Positions 59,088 through 64,000 of a stretch of 64,000 nucleotides of DNA are shown here, one piece after another (positions within the stretch are counted from its first letter, which is position 1; each line of letters opens with the position of its first letter). Origin of the DNA: Polyangiaceae bacterium (GTDB lineage Bacteria; Myxococcota_A; Polyangia; Polyangiales; Polyangiaceae); the NCBI GenBank assembly GCA_016712345.1, contig JADJRH010000011.1, forward strand, positions 2,666,001-2,730,000, read 5' to 3'. The notes beneath the pieces are model-generated. The model was not told the DNA's origin and made no database searches. It was given only the letters and a program-made list of their open reading frames with translations. Made by a program: the position numbers and the translations under genes.

Positions 59088-60070
59088 TTGGGCGCACGTC
59101 CCGAGGTCACCCGAAGTTCATGCTCGCGAACGATGCCGGTCACCACTTCGTTTGCGGGCGCGAAATCCCCTCGCTCTTGAGCCATTTCAACAATGGCGCC
59201 GTTCAGATCTCCCATTTCGGTTAACCTTCCATGGTCAAGATCTTGAAGGGTGCTGAGCCGCGCTTCAGGCCGAACGCCCGCAACGGCGCGCGCCATCGGC
59301 GTCACAACCCAATTGGGTAGAAGCAATACGGTTGGCAACAAGGCGGGTGGAATTGCTGTGACGCTCGCGGGGCGCATGCCCGCGCGCGACATTTGTACAA
59401 GGCCCTCGCGAATGCAGGCCGCGTAACAGAAACGCGCATCTCTGTCGGCCAGCGATGCGGCAATCCCCAACCCTGTGGCCGCGCACACCCCGTTGTTCAG
59501 GTTGACAAGGAGCTTCCCAGCGGCCACCCGGTCCATGTCTTTGCGAAGCTCCAACGTTTCACCTGCTGCCCGAAAAGCCGTTTGAAGCGCGGTGAGCCGG
59601 CGTTTCCAAGGCTCCGGCGCAATTCCGGCCAGAAGCTTTCCAGTGGTCGCTTGGCATCTCCGACCCAGCTCGTCGATGTACACATTGTACGTGACGATGC
59701 CGGGCACCACCCGATCACCGAGGGCCGCACGGAGGACGCCGGCCGCTCGAAGCCCGTTCTGAAAAGAAACCACAACGGCGCTCGGCGCGAGATGCTTTGA
59801 AAGGGTCTCTGCGATAGCGGGCACGGCCAACGTTTTAACGGCCACCAAACACACGTTGATCCCGGCCAACTCTTGCGGATCGCTCGTTTGACGGAGCGAC
59901 GGGGAAGGTGCGTACACAACTCCTTTGGCGTTTACCGCCAAGGGAGGTGGCCCCGGCTCTTTTCCAGCACGCTGAAACAGCGTGACAGGGTAACCCGCAG
60001 CCGAAAGCCGCGCCCCCAAATAGCCGCCGATAGCGCCTGCCCCCACCACACCGATTCGCTCGAAAGCCAC
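58889..60070 (-). CDS. panE: 2-Dehydropantoate 2-reductase-like (ApbA/PanE) protein
   Basis: Protein of 393 aa. The NADP site is VVGAGAIGG (8-16), with K79 (VAVKTLAVP) and, in the catalytic region, K186 and N190 in AGKLLVNLNN. PanE reduces ketopantoate to pantoate for CoA synthesis; related enzymes of this fold act on other 2-keto acids, so the symbol is tentative. The last 55 residues (after about 338) run antisense into the patatin gene and look non-native, so the native stop may have been lost or the overlap is real. Confidence 0.8.
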   Translation of the reverse strand: MAFERIGVVGAGAIGGYLGARLSAAGYPVTLFQRAGKEPGPPPLAVNAKGVVYAPSPSLRQTSDPQELAGINVCLVAVKTLAVPAIAETLSKHLAPSAVVVSFQNGLRAAGVLRAALGDRVVPGIVTYNVYIDELGRRCQATTGKLLAGIAPEPWKRRLTALQTAFRAAGETLELRKDMDRVAAGKLLVNLNNGVCAATGLGIAASLADRDARFCYAACIREGLVQMSRAGMRPASVTAIPPALLPTVLLLPNWVVTPMARAVAGVRPEARLSTLQDLDHGRLTEMGDLNGAIVEMAQERGDFAPANEVVTGIVREHELRVTSGRAPNYVSPAELRRRVESAFLSARSSSRSVVSQASCATLDERSMAMGFLPMAWRASPCGSKRATAVVLGT

Positions 60071-60079
60071 TCTCCCAAC

Positions 60080-60679
60080 CTATGCCTTTTTGTAGGTGAG
60101 TTTATACTTCAGCTCTTTGGGTAACTGGTCAGAAAAAACCCGCACGTTCATTGTCAGGACGTCGCCGCTTTTTGTGAACGTGTTGGTTCGACCTTTGCCC
60201 TGCGCACTAAACCGTTGCTCGATTTTTCCAGAGGTCACCGCGTAAGACAAATCGAGTTTGTCGCCCGTGATGCCGGTCACCTTGACCGAAGAACCTGACA
60301 GCGGTGCTGTGTACACACGCTGGTCGAGAGAGACGGTGAGCGATGTGTCGTCGGATGCAAACACAACCACTGCGGCAATGACATTGGCGCTCTTCAACTT
60401 TTCGCGCGCGATCGTCCGCGACACAATGTTCATGCTCGAAACCACGTCGTCGATGGCAGTGTCGCGAGCTTCACGTTCTTTGTCGCCGCCCGAGTGTTTA
60501 TACGTGCCGACAAACGGCTTTTCTTCCCCTGCGGCGAGCACCAGCTCGGGAAAAAGAATCCACGCCGACACGGCGCCGCTGCCGAGGAGCCAAGCGCGCC
60601 GCGTGTGTCTCAATCCCGAGGTCAGGTCGCTCGCTCCCAAACGTTCCCGACGCACTTTTAACTTGGGCCGCTGGCTCAT
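60080..60679 (-). CDS. Exported hypothetical protein
   Basis: Protein of 199 aa from the ATG at 60679. An Arg/Lys-rich N-terminus with RRAWLLGSGAVSAWILF makes a signal or membrane anchor, perhaps Tat-like. The mature part is beta-rich (VGTYKHSGGDKE, IIAAVVVFASDDTSLTVSLD, KLDLSYAVTSGKIEQRF, TKSGDVLTMNVRVFSDQLP), resembling a lipocalin-like domain. No function recognised. Ten bases after the panE-like start, with the stop side facing it. Confidence 0.7.
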   Translation of the reverse strand: MSQRPKLKVRRERLGASDLTSGLRHTRRAWLLGSGAVSAWILFPELVLAAGEEKPFVGTYKHSGGDKEREARDTAIDDVVSSMNIVSRTIAREKLKSANVIAAVVVFASDDTSLTVSLDQRVYTAPLSGSSVKVTGITGDKLDLSYAVTSGKIEQRFSAQGKGRTNTFTKSGDVLTMNVRVFSDQLPKELKYKLTYKKA

Positions 60680-60925
60680 ACAACACCTCGCTGGCAAGAA
60701 CCCAAGCGTAGCACGAACAATGGTGGCTTACCACTTCCCATGCAGCGATTTCGGCTCCGTTTGCCCGACGGGTGATTTGACTCGAACCACCCCAAACGCG
60801 CTCTGGCAGGTCAACGTCAACCCCACAATACAGCTCAGCACGTGCGCCGCCGCGCGAAACATGTCCGCCATTTCGCTATTCAGGCACGCGCCAGACGCCT
60901 AGCATCTTTGCCAGAGGTGTCTCCC
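60680..60925. other. Divergent intergenic region
   Basis: About 246 bases between two divergently oriented genes. It carries the word CCAGACGCCTAGC (60891-60903), which also forms both arms of the inverted repeat at 3809-3852. No other feature is evident. Confidence 0.5.
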
Positions 60926-62947
60926 ATGAACGTCGGGAAATGGCTTGTTCGAATCGCATCGGGCGCGGCGAGCGCCGCGCTCGCGGCGGTATTTGTTTCA
61001 TGTCAGGCCCAGGGCCCCAACCCCGGCTCGTCCGAACCGCTGGGGGTAGTCCGCCAGGCGTCCACCGGTGTGTGCGACTCCAGTCCCACGGCGCCCCAGG
61101 CCTGCATCGATGCCATTCAGGCCAACGGAGGCAAAGTCGTCAACGATATTTTCAAAGATTCAAACGGCCTCACCGCCGCTCAATTGCCCCTGTTTGGTCA
61201 GGTTTTTAATGCGTACCCCGGGTGTGACACTATCGTGGGAGGCGGCTGCGCAGGCGCCTCGCTCATGCCTTATGACTGTCCGGGTCAGTATAGTTGCACC
61301 GCCATGGCACCTACCCTTGCCAACGGCGCCGCGTACATGAACTCGCTTGACAGGTTGTGGTGGCAACCTTGCCGGCTCACCGACCACAACCTCATCAACG
61401 GCTGTCCCAACTGGGCTTCTTGCACGGCCGACGGCGTCGGGGGCAATTACTTCCCATGGGAAGGTATTGTGTTTGACCTGGGTGGACCTTCTAACAAGGT
61501 GGCGATTTTCGCGGAGAACGATCACGGGCCGCAGCCCTGCGAGTCACTTGAGTACACCGTCTACCTCACCGACAACCCATACGCCAAAGAAAAAATTGAG
61601 CAACCCGCTGTCACCGGGGTAGACCCTCAAAAGTGGAATCGGGCCGTTCTCAGCACCATTTTTACAAAAGGCTTTGTTGAAGTTCGGCCCCCCGATCCCG
61701 TTGGATACGCGGCCTGCGGCGACACTGCTCTATACAGTGTTGAAGAAGACTCGTTCGCTCAGGTTTTCAGTCTACCCTGCGGTATCACCTTCCGATACGC
61801 CTCCATCCTCGCAGGCAACGACGGGCTTGATTTTCCAGAGTGCGCGTTTGACTCCGCCGATGCCGAACTTGACGCCGTTGCCGGCCTCACAGAAGGGGGT
61901 GGCGGCGTTTGCCCCGATGCCGACGGTGACCACTTTGTGGACTGCAATTGCCCCGTCGCACCGCCAAGCTGTGATTGCAACGACGCTGATGCAGATGTTC
62001 ATCCGGGTGCGCCTGAAGCGTGCGATTCGCCGGACCTCAACTGCGACAACGCTCCCGGCTCGTGCGAGGCCGGTCTTTTCTGCAATAACAGCATTTGCAT
62101 TCCACCCTGCGGGTCGGGTGAAACGCCCTGTCCTGTCGGTTCCACTTGCGTCAATACCAACCAGGGTGAGCTTTGCGTCCCCGACGATTGTTCGGTGGGA
62201 GGTTGCCCTCCCGGATCCATCTGTTCCAATGGAATCTGCGTTCCCGCGTGTGACAACGTTGTTTGCCCCGGCAAAATGGTCTGCCAAGACGGGCAATGTG
62301 TCGACCCGTGCAAGGGAGTTGAGTGCCCCACTCCACAGGTGTGTCAGGCCGGAGTTTGCACGGCCCCGTGCGACTGCTTTGCCGACAACGCCGGATGCGT
62401 TGGTCTACCCGGCACCGTTTGCGACAAGGGAAACACAGACCTTTGCGTCGATCCCGCATGCGTCGGCGTCACGTGCAATCCGGGCGAATATTGCGACCCT
62501 GACACCAGCATGTGTGTTCCTTTCTGCAACGAAGACGTCAATTGCCCGGTCGGTCAAAAGTGTGTCGCGCCCCAAGGCTGCGTACCTCTTTGCGAAGGCG
62601 TGACGTGCGATCCGGGCCTCACCTGTGACCCGCAAACAGGCCAATGCGTCGACACGTCGTGCGACGGTGTTGTGTGTTTTGAGGGTGAGCACTGCGAAAA
62701 CGGCGTTTGCGTGCCGGACGCAGGCACGGGCGGATCCGGGGGCGGAGGTACCGGTGCAGCAGGCGGTGCGGGCGGCGGCGGCGCAACGGCCGGCGGCTCC
62801 GGTGGAAAACAAGACCCAGGTGATGAAGGCAACTGCGGATGCCGCACCGTAGGCCAGAGTTCAAACTCCTCACCCGCCGCATGGCTCGTCGCGCTGGGCC
62901 TGGTAATCGCAGCCTCCCGCCGCAAACGCACTCCAGCCCGCCGCTAA
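60926..62947 (+). CDS. Cys-rich surface protein with MopE-like and MYXO-CTERM-like features
   Basis: Protein of 673 aa from the ATG at 60926. A signal peptide with lipobox VFVSC (Cys about 26) precedes a folded N-terminal domain (about 50-320). A MopE-like DADADVHPGAPEACDSPDLNCD segment follows (split CxxxD motif) at about 350-375. Then come many EGF-like Cys modules (CPPGSICSNGIC, CFEGEHCENGVC), a Gly-rich linker and the end CGCRTVGQ, a hydrophobic segment and RRKR. This is the same overall plan as the gene at 48124. Confidence 0.85.
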   Translation: MNVGKWLVRIASGAASAALAAVFVSCQAQGPNPGSSEPLGVVRQASTGVCDSSPTAPQACIDAIQANGGKVVNDIFKDSNGLTAAQLPLFGQVFNAYPGCDTIVGGGCAGASLMPYDCPGQYSCTAMAPTLANGAAYMNSLDRLWWQPCRLTDHNLINGCPNWASCTADGVGGNYFPWEGIVFDLGGPSNKVAIFAENDHGPQPCESLEYTVYLTDNPYAKEKIEQPAVTGVDPQKWNRAVLSTIFTKGFVEVRPPDPVGYAACGDTALYSVEEDSFAQVFSLPCGITFRYASILAGNDGLDFPECAFDSADAELDAVAGLTEGGGGVCPDADGDHFVDCNCPVAPPSCDCNDADADVHPGAPEACDSPDLNCDNAPGSCEAGLFCNNSICIPPCGSGETPCPVGSTCVNTNQGELCVPDDCSVGGCPPGSICSNGICVPACDNVVCPGKMVCQDGQCVDPCKGVECPTPQVCQAGVCTAPCDCFADNAGCVGLPGTVCDKGNTDLCVDPACVGVTCNPGEYCDPDTSMCVPFCNEDVNCPVGQKCVAPQGCVPLCEGVTCDPGLTCDPQTGQCVDTSCDGVVCFEGEHCENGVCVPDAGTGGSGGGGTGAAGGAGGGGATAGGSGGKQDPGDEGNCGCRTVGQSSNSSPAAWLVALGLVIAASRRKRTPARR

Positions 62948-63030
62948 CTCAGCACTGAAGAAACTTCAGCACGACTGGCGTACTCATTGCTGGGCTCCCA
63001 ATTCGTCTGCCCCACCCAAGAGGAAATGCC

Positions 63031-63228
63031 ATGTTTGTGCTTGAACTCAACCAAAGCGAAGCGAAAGACCTGCGTGCGGCCTTGTCCATTCGAGTTGCCA
63101 GCATGCGGCAAGAACTAGCACATACCGACAGCCGAGAATACCGGGTGTACGTTCGTGAAACGCTTGAACGGCTTGAGGAAGTGTTAGGCCGGCTCGACGG
63201 CATCCTCGCTGCGGGAGAAAAGGCGTAG
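63031..63228 (+). CDS. Small helical hypothetical protein
   Basis: Protein of 65 aa beginning MFVLELNQSEAKDLRAALSI, predicted fully helical (two amphipathic helices with charged faces). A plausible AGAGG-like ribosome binding site precedes the ATG. No function recognised; such small helical proteins are sometimes regulators or toxin-antitoxin antitoxins, but nothing here supports that. Confidence 0.55.
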   Translation: MFVLELNQSEAKDLRAALSIRVASMRQELAHTDSREYRVYVRETLERLEEVLGRLDGILAAGEKA

Positions 63229-63546
63229 CCGGCGCTCACTGCGAGTTGACCAACCTCTCTGTGCAGCGGTTGCATCGTCGGCGCCGCGTTTGCCAAAGCT
63301 CTTGCCTTCGGGATTGCAGCCGAGGTTCAGCGAGCATTTCAGTGACGCTGTTCGTTCGCACGCGTGAACGAAGTGCACGCCTTGTTAGGGACAACGCCTA
63401 TCGTCCTCGGAATCGAGTTCGGCCGCCGGCATGGAAGGGTTGACCTGACAATGCTCCATCTCCTTCCAACGCCCGGCCCGGGCATTGTTGAACGCGACAA
63501 AGGTGGGTTCAGCGTCGATGGGAGGCGGCTGTCGCGATTCAGGTTT
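63229..63546. other. Convergent intergenic region
   Basis: About 318 bases between the small gene and the partial gene at the window end. A short palindrome TTCGTTC/GAACGAA lies near 63353. No gene is supported; longer frames here are shadows. Confidence 0.4.
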
Positions 63547-64000
63547 TTATTGCAGGCCGACAATCACGGAGCGGGCGTAGTTGCAATACCCTTCGCCGCC
63601 CAACGGGTCTTCGTACACCTTTCCAGCGGCGGTAACTTCGATGAGGAGCCGGTCACTGATGGGATATTTGGCATTCAGGTCGAGCGTCATACTGGTCAGG
63701 TCGGAGGCGAGGAGTTTGTTTTGGACGACGCCGTTATTGTTATTCAGATCGTCGTCCCACTCAATGGCAGTGACTGCGCAATTGTTCGGAGCGAGCGTTT
63801 GACCGCTGTCCGGGGCGACTCGGTCAAACGGCGTCCAACTGACCAGCAGAGAACCGGGAGTGGTGACAACGTCGGCCGGCGCGGGGGCTGTAATGTCAAA
63901 CTTTGCGGGGCAGACGATGGGCCCCACGTTCCACCCATTTGAAAATTGTCGCGGCTCAGTTCCCAATTGAGGTACACTTCGGCGGGGTTTGACGCTAGAA
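63547..64000 (-). CDS. Partial exported-type protein, fibronectin-III-like
   Basis: The frame runs off the right edge of the window, so only the C-terminal about 150 residues are seen. Strands such as FDITAPAPADVV, GSLLVSWTPFD, TAIEWDDDLNNN and RLLIEVTAAGKVYEDPLGG suggest a fibronectin type III or similar beta sandwich. The beginning and any signal peptide lie outside the window. Confidence 0.6.
   Translation of the reverse strand, partial: SSVKPRRSVPQLGTEPRQFSNGWNVGPIVCPAKFDITAPAPADVVTTPGSLLVSWTPFDRVAPDSGQTLAPNNCAVTAIEWDDDLNNNNGVVQNKLLASDLTSMTLDLNAKYPISDRLLIEVTAAGKVYEDPLGGEGYCNYARSVIVGLQ

Noticed and set aside
1..64000. tRNA or rRNA genes
   Set aside because: No cloverleaf or conserved rRNA segment was recognised when reading both strands.

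Overview
The window is a GC-rich stretch that looks like a Myxococcota chromosome, most likely class Polyangia. The reasons are three eukaryote-type Ser/Thr kinases with a C-terminal membrane anchor, a PP2C phosphatase, many lipoproteins with Gly/Ser/Thr-rich linkers after the lipid cysteine, Cys-rich repeat proteins ending in MYXO-CTERM-like tails, and a DUF4388 protein. I see no rRNA, tRNA, CRISPR array, insertion sequence or phage module.

Layout. 1-9.8 kb: a kinase, a Gly-rich MYXO-CTERM-like surface protein, a MerR-type HTH/TPR protein, an FxLYD-like membrane protein and a protein with a histone-H1-like Lys/Ala tail. 9.9-16 kb: DUF4388 protein, uvrA (frameshifted), a DksA-type regulator and a Nudix hydrolase. 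16.4-21.6 kb: an unusual AAA+ unfoldase fused to a release-factor-2-like region, coupled to an N-acetylmuramoyl-L-alanine amidase, with a divergent YbjN-like gene. 21.7-29.4 kb: two low-complexity membrane proteins, an FHA sigma-54 activator, then beta-barrel protein/PP2C/subtilase genes in a row. 29.5-35.3 kb: a zinc-type dehydrogenase, a thioredoxin-rhodanese fusion, a membrane protein, pmbA/tldE (frameshifted), a lipoprotein and larB (frameshifted). 35.4-38.4 kb: a secreted GH1 glycosidase convergent with a lipoprotein. 38.7-40.9 kb: an overlapping ATPase/TOPRIM-like gene pair that resembles anti-phage systems, with a 21-bp tandem repeat upstream. 41-46 kb: a kinase/TPR-PEGA/giant Cys-rich lipoprotein operon. 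46-64 kb: secreted esterases, two more MYXO-CTERM-like proteins, a third kinase, a receptor-type ligand-binding lipoprotein, leucine-type dehydrogenase coupled to an ATP-grasp protein, a patatin, panE and small hypotheticals.

Cross-cutting observations. Four conserved genes (uvrA, pmbA/tldE, larB and the TOPRIM-like gene) each need one extra base, at or next to a short homopolymer in all four, to restore the family reading frame. This points to systematic deletion errors in the assembly, or less likely to real decay. Two DNA words are strikingly frequent and force rare codons: GTACAC/GTGTAC across most of the window, and GGGTAGA/TCTACCC in separate blocks (about 15.7-20.0 kb and 35.0-38.5 kb). 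Several intergenic repeats stand out: an exact 106-bp duplication, a 32-bp perfect palindrome with related half sites before pmbA/tldE, and two long imperfect hairpins just after genes.

All functional calls come from reading motifs by eye; no database search was run.
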